Of a stretch of 58,249 bases of DNA, positions 26,786-34,001 are shown one piece after another; the stretch's first letter is position 1, and each line of letters opens with the position of its first letter. The position numbers and the translations under genes are program-made. The stretch comes from Saprospirales bacterium. GTDB lineage: Bacteria; Bacteroidota; Bacteroidia; Chitinophagales; Saprospiraceae. Where the stretch lies: contig PAAY01000026.1 in the NCBI GenBank assembly GCA_002698985.1, forward strand, positions 1-58,249, in the 5' to 3' direction. Under the pieces are notes generated by a model, which did no database searches, was not told the DNA's origin, and saw only the letters and a program-made list of their open reading frames with translations.

Positions 26786-27199
26786 ATGCTGTCCATTCTC
26801 GAAACCTGCCTGTACGCCGAAGACCTCGAAGCTGCCGAGGAATTCTATACGCGTGTGTTGGAGTTGGAGGTCTTTGCCAGGGAGCCGGGCAGGCACGTCT
26901 TTTTTCGCTGTGGATCGGGTATGTTTCTGATTTTCAATTCCGCAGCCACGCAAAACCCGGCCAGTTCAGCGGGTGGGGTGGTGCCGGGCCATGGAGCCCG
27001 AGGCCCCGGGCATGTGTGCTTCCGCATTGCCGCAGGCGAAACGGACCGCTGGCGTGAAAAACTGCTGGCCGCGGGTGTAGCCATCGAAAGTGAAGTACAT
27101 TGGCCCCGGGGCGGCACCTCGCTGTATTTCCGGGACCCCGCCGGCAACTGTGTGGAACTGGCCCCTGCCAGCATTTGGGGCCTAAAAGAAACCCCATAA
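26786..27199 (+). CDS. VOC/glyoxalase-like protein
   Basis: This 137-residue protein has the paired beta-alpha-beta modules of the vicinal-oxygen-chelate fold: ILETCLYAEDLEAAEEFYTRVLEL at the N-terminus and HVCFRI...YFRDPAGNCVELA at the C-terminus. Two possible metal ligands are visible in the second half (His in GHVCF and Glu in CVEL). The first module lacks an obvious His at its first strand, so metal binding is uncertain. It could act in glyoxalase, dioxygenase or antibiotic-binding roles. It lies between the two permease genes in the same direction, an unusual insertion in such an operon. Confidence 0.85.
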   Translation: MLSILETCLYAEDLEAAEEFYTRVLELEVFAREPGRHVFFRCGSGMFLIFNSAATQNPASSAGGVVPGHGARGPGHVCFRIAAGETDRWREKLLAAGVAIESEVHWPRGGTSLYFRDPAGNCVELAPASIWGLKETP

Positions 27200-27256
27200 T
27201 CCCCAATAATCCTCATAATCCCAATAACCCTCTATAATCCTCATAATCCTCAAAAA
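27198..27256. repeat. TAATCC pyrimidine tract before the second permease
   Basis: At least six TAATCC/TAACCC words in the pattern CATAATCCTCATAATCC fill the gap and end directly before the start codon. Nothing else is seen in the gap. Confidence 0.6.
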
Positions 27257-28381
27257 TTGCGCACCATCTTACTGCTCATACAAAAAGAATTCTTGCAGGT
27301 CTTCCGGAACAAGGCCATGCTGCCCATTTTGACGGTGGTGCCCATCATACAGTTGATCATACTTTCTTTTGCTGCCACCCACGACATCAAAAACATCTCA
27401 CTGGCAGTAGCCGACTACGACCAATCGGCCACCAGCCGCCTGTTGCTGGACAAGCTGACGGCCTCCGGTTACTTCCGCCTTGCAGCTTCAGTAAAGAGCG
27501 ACGAAGCAATTTTCGAAGAAATACAACGCGGCCATGCCGATCTGGCGCTGACCATCCCGGCTGAATTCGAACGCAGCATTTACCGAAGAGAGCCTGCTGC
27601 TATTCAGGTGCTCGTCAACGCCATCAACGGGCAAAAGGCGGGGCTGGCGGCCAGCTATGCGGGTGAGGTGTTCCAGTCGCTGCAGGCCGAGCTGGGTAGC
27701 CATATACCCGTAAAAACCCGGGCGTTGAACGCCAATCCCCGCATCGAAACCACGCACAGCTATTGGTACAATCCGGAGTTGGATTACAAGACCTTCATGG
27801 TGCCGGGCATTCTGGGTGAGTTGGTGGCCATGCTGGTGCTGGTGCTCGGCGCCATGAACGTGGTGCGCGAAAAGGAAATCGGCACCATCGAGCAAATCAA
27901 CGTGACGCCCATCCGCAAGTGGCAGTTCATCGCGGGCAAGCTGCTGCCCTTTTTGTTCATCGGCCTGTTCGATTTGGCGTTGGGGCTCACCGTGGGCAAG
28001 CTGCTGTTCGACATTCCGATGGTGGGCAGCCTGTGGCTGGTTTTCGCCTATTGCGTGGTAAACATCTTTTGCGTGCTCGGCATCGGATTTTTCATCTCCA
28101 ATTTTGCCGACACGCAGCAACAGGCCATGTTCATCGCCTGGTTTTTTATGGTCATTTTCATCCTGATGTCGGGGCTGTTTACCCCCATCGAGAGCATGCC
28201 CGACTGGGCACAGGCCATGACGGTGCCCAACCCCATCGCCCATTTCGTGGCGGTGATGCGGCAGGTGCTGCTCAAAGGCAGCTCCTTTTCCGATGTGTCC
28301 TGGAACTTTTACGTCACCCTCGGCCTGGGCTTGCTGATGAACACCCTGGCTGTGCTTACTTACCGGAAACGGGTGGGGTAG
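27257..28381 (+). CDS. ABC-2 type permease (YbhR-like), second
   Basis: This 374-residue inner-membrane permease has an N-terminal helix (MLPILTVVPIIQLIILSFA), a large external domain, and about five C-terminal helices starting at FMVPGILGELVAMLVLVLG, with the ABC-2 signature VVREKEIGTIEQINVTPI. I place the start at the TTG at 27257 because no ATG or GTG fits upstream and the next Met would remove the conserved start IQKEFLQVFRNK. It completes the exporter. Its 3' end overlaps the convergent PQQ-like gene by 26 bases. A TTG start could lower its translation relative to the first permease. Confidence 0.9.
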   Translation: MRTILLLIQKEFLQVFRNKAMLPILTVVPIIQLIILSFAATHDIKNISLAVADYDQSATSRLLLDKLTASGYFRLAASVKSDEAIFEEIQRGHADLALTIPAEFERSIYRREPAAIQVLVNAINGQKAGLAASYAGEVFQSLQAELGSHIPVKTRALNANPRIETTHSYWYNPELDYKTFMVPGILGELVAMLVLVLGAMNVVREKEIGTIEQINVTPIRKWQFIAGKLLPFLFIGLFDLALGLTVGKLLFDIPMVGSLWLVFAYCVVNIFCVLGIGFFISNFADTQQQAMFIAWFFMVIFILMSGLFTPIESMPDWAQAMTVPNPIAHFVAVMRQVLLKGSSFSDVSWNFYVTLGLGLLMNTLAVLTYRKRVG

Positions 28382-29606
28382 GGGGTTGGAAGTGGCAGGG
28401 CATTTTTACCGAAAAATATTGCCAGCTATTTCCGTCGAAAAGGAGTACGCCGTTTTCGTCAGCCCATGCGGTGCGCTGGTAAAAAATGCCGGTGGAAATA
28501 TCGTGCCGGGGGCTGCGCATTTTCAATACGACGGCTCCATCGTTTCGTCGGATGCCATGGAGTACGCCGTCGGAACCACCTACCACGAACAAAAATTCAC
28601 CCGATGGAAATACCCTCCCTGGCGAGCCGCTAACGGGAGCCAACCATTGCAATGCCCCCGAGGGCAGGGCGATGGCATAGAGCATGCCGTCTTCCGCAGC
28701 AAAATACAGGCTCCCGTCATGGACCAACATTCTCGAAGTAACCATCGGTGCAGGCATCTGCCGGCGCCAGCGGATGCTGTTGCGGACGTGGTCGTAGCAG
28801 ATGAGTTCGGTCTGCGCTGTCCAGAAGGAAAGGTTGCCCCAAACGACGGGGTGCTGGTTCAATCCGCGGGCTTCGCTGTTGGGTGGTGTGAGGAGTTGGT
28901 TTGAGAGGATTCGCCCTTCGGGCAAAGCGATGCGAAGCACGCCGTTGCGGGTCAGGTGATTGGATGGCCAGTAGTAGGTATAGCCCGCCACGAGGATTTT
29001 TCCATTTTTTTCATCAAACGAGAGAAAGGGATTTTTTAAAAATATGGAAGCGCTGTCGGGTGCATCGATGGTAGTCAGTACAGTGAGGGAGTCCTTTTTC
29101 AGGTCATGGGCGGTGAGGTGTGCCAGGCGCTGTCCGGTGCTGTAATAAACGCGGTAGGCAATGCCTTTGTGGACGGTGACCGACGGCTCTCCCGATGCAT
29201 AAGGCACCTCCAACATGCGGCAAGTTCCGTCGGCGAGAACGAGCAAGCCCCGCGGCGCTGGCAAGAGGAGTATATTTTCGAAAAAGGCCGGCTGCAGGTT
29301 GTAATACAATGGAGCGGGAGCATCGTGCGCGCAGCACCATTGCTGTTTTTTGCACCCATCCTTTCTGCCCACCGTAGCGAAGCACTGGTGCCCATCGGAG
29401 TACCAGCTCAACAGAAAATCTGGGCCCATGAGGGTGGGGTAGAGATATGCATCGCCGGGGAGCTGCAATTGCCAGCGCTTCAAAACCTCGGGCATGCTGC
29501 CGGTCGTGCAGTCTTCGCCATTTCGACAGGCGGGGTTGATTGTCACTGCCAGGGCGGCAAGCCAAATGGCGAGAAGACGCCAACCCATTTCCCCCCTTTT
29601 TGCCAT
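28356..29606 (-). CDS. PQQ-like beta-propeller protein, probable lipoprotein
   Basis: This 416-residue protein starts at the ATG at 29606, which overlaps the upstream stop as TGATG. The N-terminus (MGWRLLAIWLAALAVTINPA then Cys) looks like a lipoprotein or signal peptide with a weak lipobox. The body shows WD/PQQ-like strands such as DGSLYFAAEDGMLYAIAL, SGALQWLAPVSG and VGGSDGVLHGIRRNDG, so a beta-propeller that binds a ligand or partner is likely. I cannot name the substrate. It is the last gene of a three-gene minus-strand run of exported proteins. Confidence 0.75.
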   Translation of the reverse strand: MAKRGEMGWRLLAIWLAALAVTINPACRNGEDCTTGSMPEVLKRWQLQLPGDAYLYPTLMGPDFLLSWYSDGHQCFATVGRKDGCKKQQWCCAHDAPAPLYYNLQPAFFENILLLPAPRGLLVLADGTCRMLEVPYASGEPSVTVHKGIAYRVYYSTGQRLAHLTAHDLKKDSLTVLTTIDAPDSASIFLKNPFLSFDEKNGKILVAGYTYYWPSNHLTRNGVLRIALPEGRILSNQLLTPPNSEARGLNQHPVVWGNLSFWTAQTELICYDHVRNSIRWRRQMPAPMVTSRMLVHDGSLYFAAEDGMLYAIALPSGALQWLAPVSGSPGRVFPSGEFLFVVGGSDGVLHGIRRNDGAVVLKMRSPRHDISTGIFYQRTAWADENGVLLFDGNSWQYFSVKMPCHFQPPTPPVSGK

Positions 29607-30943
29607 CACTTGGGCGGTATGACGAAAGCAGGGCCGGCGCTGCCATTGAAAAGATCCTCGTACGCCTGCCGCACGGTGGGGTGTGCCCATTTGGGTTCGT
29701 CGAAGTGGTTCACACCGGCCAGCCGGATGGTCACCGTGGCGCCGTCGAGCAGTTGTTCGTCTTTTGAGTACAGGCCGTCGTTGGGGGCGAATTCCCACAG
29801 CGGAATCTGCTGTTGGGTAACATACTGCGGATCGCAAAAAGAGTTGCAGTAACTGGTACTGTTGCCCTGGGCAAGGCAGTCCATGTAGCAGGCCATGAGG
29901 GCGGGAGGTTTAGGAATCTCGAAATCGGACTGCTTTACTTCCAGATTCGTAAGAATGGTAATATACCTGAGAGCGAGTGATTGATTGGCGAGATCGCACT
30001 GCATAATACTTGCAAGTTCGCTGTTTTGCCTGCGGATTTTTTCAATTTCTGAAGCAAGCGTTCCAGTCTGTAAATGTTCCAAAATATAATCGCTTACAGC
30101 CTCACCTCCGGAACTGATATAATTTCCGACTTGTCTGAGCAAATTCGAAATGTAATTCGATGTGGCCCTGAAAGTGCTTCTTTGAAAAATGTCGTCAGTC
30201 AATGATTCACCCTTGAGCCGCATTGCCTTGACGCATTCGCCGTATGGGTTGAACGTTGTGCTGGGGGAGTCACTCTCACTGGCAGAGAGGATGCTGTACA
30301 AAAACGCGTCATTTCCACTTTGCTGATGATCACCCCAAAGGAGGGCCGTGGGTACAGTAGGAGGTGGAATTGTTTCAACCTGTCCATCGGGAACGACGTA
30401 CAGCAACTGTTCCCTCATGTTTTCCATTTTTTGCATCAATGCTGAAAATCCATCCAGTACTCCGCAGTCGTCACAGTTGCGTGCCATTGTGGACCTGAGT
30501 GCTTGTGCCAATGATTCCATTGAAGTAAGGTTGTCGGAGTTGCCTGCGTTATCAATGGCATAAGCGATGATTCTTGAACCGTTGTTGGGCACCCCGTTCA
30601 GGATCATGGCGCTGATATTGGGTGTCTCGAGTTGGAGCCTGCGCATGATGATACCTGAATAGTCATGAGCAACTCCCAAAATATTTGAGCCCTCGTCGGC
30701 TACAGATAGCAATACCGACACAGAAGCATCAACCCCTTGGTCAGCAAAGAATACCTCTCCTTTGAGGAGGTCGTTTATTTGAAAGTCATTTGAGAAAGCG
30801 TTCAAACTTTTATGAAAAACGGTGGGTTCCGGCATTAACCCCCCAATCCACAAAACATCACGCTGGGCTTGCAGACTGCTGAAAAAAGTAATTGAGATCA
30901 AGATCAAAATGAGTCTGTGATATGCTGAAATTTGAGTTTTCAT
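29606..30943 (-). CDS. Secreted alpha/beta-hydrolase (lipase)-like protein with altered nucleophile elbow
   Basis: This 445-residue protein has a signal peptide (ILILISITFFSSLQA). The pattern DVLWIGGL, GVAHDYSGIIMRRL, AMILNGVPNNGS and the late PNDGLYSKDEQLLDGA...AGVNHFDE follows lipase-like hydrolases, where a Ser sits in GHSxGG and a His closes the triad. Here the elbow reads AHDYSGI: the expected Ser is Asp, so the protein may be a non-catalytic relative or use another residue. The last part is Cys-rich (ACYMDCLAQGNSTSYCNSFC), suggesting disulphides. Family call is by pattern only. It is translationally coupled to the PQQ-like gene. Confidence 0.6.
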   Translation of the reverse strand: MKTQISAYHRLILILISITFFSSLQAQRDVLWIGGLMPEPTVFHKSLNAFSNDFQINDLLKGEVFFADQGVDASVSVLLSVADEGSNILGVAHDYSGIIMRRLQLETPNISAMILNGVPNNGSRIIAYAIDNAGNSDNLTSMESLAQALRSTMARNCDDCGVLDGFSALMQKMENMREQLLYVVPDGQVETIPPPTVPTALLWGDHQQSGNDAFLYSILSASESDSPSTTFNPYGECVKAMRLKGESLTDDIFQRSTFRATSNYISNLLRQVGNYISSGGEAVSDYILEHLQTGTLASEIEKIRRQNSELASIMQCDLANQSLALRYITILTNLEVKQSDFEIPKPPALMACYMDCLAQGNSTSYCNSFCDPQYVTQQQIPLWEFAPNDGLYSKDEQLLDGATVTIRLAGVNHFDEPKWAHPTVRQAYEDLFNGSAGPAFVIPPK

Positions 30944-30988
30944 CCCTGAATGTTTTAAGGTTTGAGTTGAAAGTATTAGCTAAGGAAT

Positions 30989-31837
30989 TTACTGCATCAC
31001 GAAATTGGTGATCAAGGAACGGCGATAGATGTTCATCTTCACATTGCTGAAAGGCGACTGGAAGGATGTCCTGAACTCATGCCCCACCACCTTGAAATCG
31101 TTGAACCCACCCGAGAGGAACAGGCGGTAACCTTGCAGAAAGTTGCCGGTCTCGTCGTAATCCTCCTGGCCAACCATTGCGTAGCGGTGGGTATCGAAAA
31201 ACACACGCGAAAAACCTTCCTGCAGGTTTTGATCGATGCTGATGAGATTTTGATCGGGCAGGCTGTCAACCGCGTATCCGGCATTGGCAAAAGCTTGTAG
31301 GACGAGTTCGAAATTGGCTTTGCTCAGGGTGTCAGTGACCCGGCTCATATTGAGCATCATGGAGTATAGCGCAATGGTTTCTGCATCGGTAAAACCCGAT
31401 CCCACCACTCCTCCGTTTTCGTCGAAATAGGTGATGGAGCCATCTCTGGAAATCTCGGCCCTGTGGAATAGTGGTTTGGTATTTACACCTACGCCGGCCG
31501 TATTTTCTGAATATTCGTATATACCCGAATTGGGCAAAAGCTGAACCGATCCTTCGAAGGTTCCGTCCGGATAAATGCAACTTTCTACATTGCACTTGAC
31601 AGAGGTAGGTGTCAGCATCAACTGCTCGGCTACATCCAATTGGTTGTAATTCGTAATTCCTTCCGAGTCATCCGGCGAGATGCTGCTGATCGTTTCCACG
31701 TCAAAACTGACGTACCGGGCACAGTTTAGACCGTCTATTTTCTGTGGTCCTGGCGTTTTGTCATCGTCTTTGCAGGCAGACATAAAAACGAACAACACGG
31801 CCATTGTAAATACCATCAGGTTACCTAACTTTTTCAT
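30989..31837 (-). CDS. Lipoprotein of unknown function
   Basis: This 282-residue protein starts at the ATG at 31837. The signal peptide ends in a good lipobox (FMSAC followed by KDDDKTPG), an export pattern common in Bacteroidota outer-membrane lipoproteins. The mature part has no domain I recognise; it is acidic, with repeated strands and a tail ending FVMQ. It heads the three-gene minus-strand run with the hydrolase-like and PQQ-like genes. Upstream lies an A16 run (T16 on this gene's strand) at 31929-31944, about 90 bases before the start. Confidence 0.75.
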   Translation of the reverse strand: MKKLGNLMVFTMAVLFVFMSACKDDDKTPGPQKIDGLNCARYVSFDVETISSISPDDSEGITNYNQLDVAEQLMLTPTSVKCNVESCIYPDGTFEGSVQLLPNSGIYEYSENTAGVGVNTKPLFHRAEISRDGSITYFDENGGVVGSGFTDAETIALYSMMLNMSRVTDTLSKANFELVLQAFANAGYAVDSLPDQNLISIDQNLQEGFSRVFFDTHRYAMVGQEDYDETGNFLQGYRLFLSGGFNDFKVVGHEFRTSFQSPFSNVKMNIYRRSLITNFVMQ

Positions 31838-32029
31838 GATCGATGATTTTGCATTATTTGAAAGTATGAGCGTTCGGACAGGAAAGTGCCTTCTTTGGAG
31901 CAGTTCATGTTTTATGGCCGGGAAGAGCAAAAAAAAAAAAAAAAGAGTCAAACAGCAAAGTGAAGGTGTATCTTTTTTGCTCATAGCGTGCTTACTTACC
32001 AAAGTTACGTCAGCTTTCTTTATAAATTT

Positions 32030-32037
32030 TACATTTG
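32030..32037 (+). promoter_or_regulatory. -7 box for tRNA-Arg (TACATTTG)
   Basis: TACATTTG fits the Bacteroidota -7 consensus TAnnTTTG and lies 18 bases before the tRNA 5' end, the right distance for transcription to begin at or just before it. No perfect TTG -33 box is seen upstream. Confidence 0.5.
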
Positions 32038-32054
32038 CGGTCCGACTGGCAAAC

Positions 32055-32129
32055 GGCCCCATAGTTCAAGGGATAGAATAGAGGTTTCCTAAACCTTAGA
32101 TCCAGGTTCGAGTCCTGGTGGGGCCACCA
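32055..32129 (+). tRNA. tRNA-Arg(CCT), CCA encoded
   Basis: A full cloverleaf can be drawn. The acceptor GGCCCCA pairs with TGGGGCC; the anticodon stem GAGGT pairs with ACCTT around the loop TTCCTAA, giving anticodon CCT, which reads AGG; the T arm is CCAGG TTCGAGT CCTGG. The discriminator is A, and CCA is encoded. This is the only intact copy; three broken copies of the same gene follow in the next 600 bases. Arg(CCT) genes are frequent integration targets for mobile elements. Confidence 0.96.
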
Positions 32130-32135
32130 CAAAAG

Positions 32136-32177
32136 CCTGTCTACCGACTAGGTAGGCCTGCCTCGTCGGCAGACAGG
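32136..32177. repeat. Two adjacent 21-base palindromes after the tRNA
   Basis: Two 21-base palindromic units lie head to tail: 32136-32156 (CCTGTCTACC...GGTAGG) and 32157-32177 (CCTGCCTCGTCGGCAGACAG plus G). The second is directly joined to GAATAGAGG of a broken tRNA copy. The first, preceded by AAAAG, may derive from the tRNA terminator. Confidence 0.8.
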
Positions 32178-32208
32178 GAATAGAGGTTTCCTAAACCTTA
32201 GATCCAGG
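32178..32208 (+). pseudogene. Broken tRNA-Arg copy 2 (anticodon arm to T stem)
   Basis: GAATAGAGGTTTCCTAAACC and the following TTAGATCCAGG match the intact tRNA exactly. The copy begins at the junction with a 21-base palindrome in the D-arm region and stops inside the T stem, where the leader of the GIY-YIG gene begins. It cannot fold as a tRNA. Confidence 0.88.
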
Positions 32209-32227
32209 GTGTATGCTATGATGACCA

Positions 32228-32530
32228 ATGAGTGAACAACAACCATATACCGTTTATGCACTCGAAAGCGAGAGTAGTGGTATGCTCTATATTGGATTTA
32301 CCGAGGATGTTACTCGACGTTTACGAGAACACAATGCTGGTAAGTCTAAGTTCACCAAAGGCTACCGACCCTGGAAACTGGTTTACACTGAAGTGGTCTT
32401 CGGCCGCAAAGAGGCCAGAAACAGAGAGAAATTTCTCAAAACCAGTTCCGGTAAAAAGTGGCTGAAGGAAATATTGAAAGACGGCCCCATAGTTCAAGGG
32501 ATACCTGCCTCGTCGGCAGACAGGGAATAG
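32228..32530 (+). CDS. GIY-YIG nuclease-domain protein lodged between tRNA-Arg copies
   Basis: This 100-residue protein is a minimal GIY-YIG endonuclease domain: TVYAL and YIGFT give the two signature strands, the catalytic Arg lies in VTRRLREHN, and the metal-binding Glu is in NREKFLK. Such single-domain proteins resemble the UvrC N-terminus and homing nucleases. Its last 17 residues (DGPIVQG and beyond) are translated from the 5' half of broken tRNA copy 3, and the TAG stop is the tRNA's own GAATAG. A 21-base palindrome inserted in that tRNA half adds exactly seven codons in frame. The gene is thus sandwiched between halves of tRNA-Arg copies. Whether it cuts tRNA-Arg DNA is inference. Confidence 0.85.
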   Translation: MSEQQPYTVYALESESSGMLYIGFTEDVTRRLREHNAGKSKFTKGYRPWKLVYTEVVFGRKEARNREKFLKTSSGKKWLKEILKDGPIVQGIPASSADRE

Positions 32531-32596
32531 AGGTTTCCTAAACCTTAGATCCAGGTTCGCTGTCTGCCGACAAGGCAGGGAGTCCTGGTGGGGCCA
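32483..32596 (+). pseudogene. Broken tRNA-Arg copy 3 with two palindrome insertions
   Basis: All parts of the tRNA are present in order, but 21-base palindromes interrupt it at 32504-32524 (D-arm, before GAATAG) and 32559-32579 (T loop, before GAGTCC). Removing both restores the intact tRNA sequence apart from the loss of the encoded CCA end. The first insertion also lies within the GIY-YIG reading frame. It should not yield a tRNA. Confidence 0.88.
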
Positions 32597-32604
32597 CTAT
32601 AAAA

Positions 32605-32632
32605 GCCTGTCTGCGGTTTGTAGGCAGGCTTT
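32605..32632 (+). terminator. Terminator-like hairpin after tRNA copy 3
   Basis: AAAGCCTGTCTGC and GTAGGCAGGCTTT form a stem of about 11 pairs with one or two mismatches, followed by TTGT. A similar start, AAAAGCCTGTCTACC, follows the intact tRNA, so this may be the ancestral tRNA terminator, from which the 21-base palindromes may have arisen. Confidence 0.5.
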
Positions 32633-32642
32633 GTAATTGGTT

Positions 32643-32731
32643 AGGTTTCCTAAACCTTAGATCCAGGTTCCCTGTCTGCCGACAAGGCAGGCCTGTTTGC
32701 CTCCAGGCAGGGAGTCCTGGCAGGGCCACCA
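32643..32731 (+). pseudogene. Broken tRNA-Arg copy 4 with a 41-base palindrome insertion
   Basis: The copy lacks the acceptor 5' strand and the D arm. From AGGTTTCCTAAACCTTAGAT it continues to the T loop, where 41 bases (32671-32711, two palindromes in tandem) are inserted at the same point as in copy 3, before GAGTCC. The 3' acceptor strand has changed to CAGGGCC but the CCA is kept. Confidence 0.85.
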
Positions 32732-32809
32732 TAAACATGAGTCATCCCGAAATTAACCTGCCTTGGGCATTGCCCCTTATTGAAGTTTCTTTTTAAATCG
32801 CGTTTATCG

Positions 32810-33820
32810 TTAATTTGTTTGGATTTTTAGGCCAGCCCTTTGCAGCTGATCAGCAAAAATCCCGTTTGGTTTAAGTAGCCCTGCCACCGACAACGTCTGT
32901 CTGGACGGGCTTGCCAATCCTGCGAGAAATTTGTCGACCAAAAGCTGGAGTTCTTTGAAATCGTTAGCAAAAGAATGATTGTGGATCAAGTCCTTTTTAA
33001 GCCAACGCCAGATCTTTTCCACTGGATTGAGCCATGAGGCGTAGGTCGGCAATGGTACCAGTTGTACAGGGAGGTTTAGATGCCTGTATTTTCCAGATGG
33101 TCTTATGCTCGCCCAGCTTCTTGGCAATTGGAATGGATACGGGCACTGCTGTGGTTGTAGGGCTTCAATAACTTCGGGATGGAAATGAACCGGCCAGTTG
33201 TCCAACAAGAGGTAAATAGTCTTGCCAGGGTACTGCTCAACCAATTTGCATAGGAACCCTACATATGTAGGTATACTGATCCGGTTGCGCTGCATACTGG
33301 AAAACTCTCCTGTAAGAAGATTCAGGGCTCCTATCACCCTCCATTTTCGCTCTCCACCGATAGCCAGTCCCGCCCTTGGCTGTTTCCGCAGGGGAGCGTG
33401 GTCCGGAGCAGGCGATGCATGGTTGTAATAGGTTAGTTCGTCTTGAGCAAGGACAACGTCTCGTCCTTCTCTATGGCTGGCTATGACTTTTTGCAAGTAC
33501 GCCAGCTTGGTCTCATAGTCGGTGTCTGGACTGTGAACATAGCTCCGGGCTCGCTGATAACTGATACCTAGTCGCTTGAGTGCCTTCTTGAAAGCGCCAC
33601 GCCCTTTCACAGGGATGATCTTGTTACAGACGCAACGTAGCAAGTCGAGCGTCCAACGACTCCTGTCTGGGTATAGCTCAGCACGTCGACCTATCAGTTG
33701 TTCGAGCTTGAGCTTTGCCTCTTCGCTGTTCAGAGGGAAAAAAAGCCGGCCGGCGGCCGCTGCCCGGTCGTCTTTCCAGGCTCTTGATCCCACCCTCTTT
33801 GAATCGATGAACCCAAACAC
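32810..33820 (-). CDS. IS630 transposase, DDE catalytic frame
   Basis: This frame encodes the DDE domain: the first Asp in VLAQDELTYY, the second in LLLDNWPVHFHPE, and the Glu in YASWLNPVEKIWRWLKKD. The first roughly 25 residues are out-of-frame reading; true protein is probably made by fusion with the upstream helix-turn-helix frame through a +1 shift at the T7 run at 33738-33744 (minus strand CTTTTTTTCCC). The fused product would be about 395 residues. The catalytic triad is complete, so the element may still move. Confidence 0.88.
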   Translation of the reverse strand: MFGFIDSKRVGSRAWKDDRAAAAGRLFFPLNSEEAKLKLEQLIGRRAELYPDRSRWTLDLLRCVCNKIIPVKGRGAFKKALKRLGISYQRARSYVHSPDTDYETKLAYLQKVIASHREGRDVVLAQDELTYYNHASPAPDHAPLRKQPRAGLAIGGERKWRVIGALNLLTGEFSSMQRNRISIPTYVGFLCKLVEQYPGKTIYLLLDNWPVHFHPEVIEALQPQQCPYPFQLPRSWASIRPSGKYRHLNLPVQLVPLPTYASWLNPVEKIWRWLKKDLIHNHSFANDFKELQLLVDKFLAGLASPSRQTLSVAGLLKPNGIFADQLQRAGLKIQTN

Positions 33821-34001
33821 TTACTGTCCGGGGTTGACGCTTTTTATAAAGAAGGGCTGCGACTTCCTTAATCTGAAGACCTTCTGCAACCTTCAACAAC
33901 GCAAAGGCTCTTTCTCTGACGTAGGCTTTTGAATGTGTACGCATCATCTTGTCCAAAGACAATCGTTCTTCTGCCGTGATTTCAAGTGTCAATCGACGCA
34001 T
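33678..34001 (-). CDS. IS630 transposase, N-terminal helix-turn-helix frame
   Basis: This 107-residue frame holds a helix-turn-helix for terminal-repeat binding: EGLQIKEVAALLYKKRQPRTVSVW followed by VHRFKEGGIKSL (split here for length). Homology to the family ends at the GRRPAFFP point, where reading must pass to the DDE frame; the remaining residues (SEQRRGKAQARTTDRSTC) are probably the unshifted product. The overlap of 143 bases with the DDE frame and the T7/C3 slip site fit programmed +1 frameshifting or transcript slippage. Confidence 0.82.
   Translation of the reverse strand: MRRLTLEITAEERLSLDKMMRTHSKAYVRERAFALLKVAEGLQIKEVAALLYKKRQPRTVSVWVHRFKEGGIKSLERRPGSGRRPAFFPSEQRRGKAQARTTDRSTC

Noticed and set aside
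31680-32081. Open plus-strand frame running into the intact tRNA
   Set aside because: It is antisense to the lipoprotein gene for most of its length, and its end (GPIVQGIE) is only the tRNA read as codons.
32178-32731. tRNA copies 2-4 as working tRNA genes
   Set aside because: Each lacks an arm or is interrupted by palindromes, so no cloverleaf forms.
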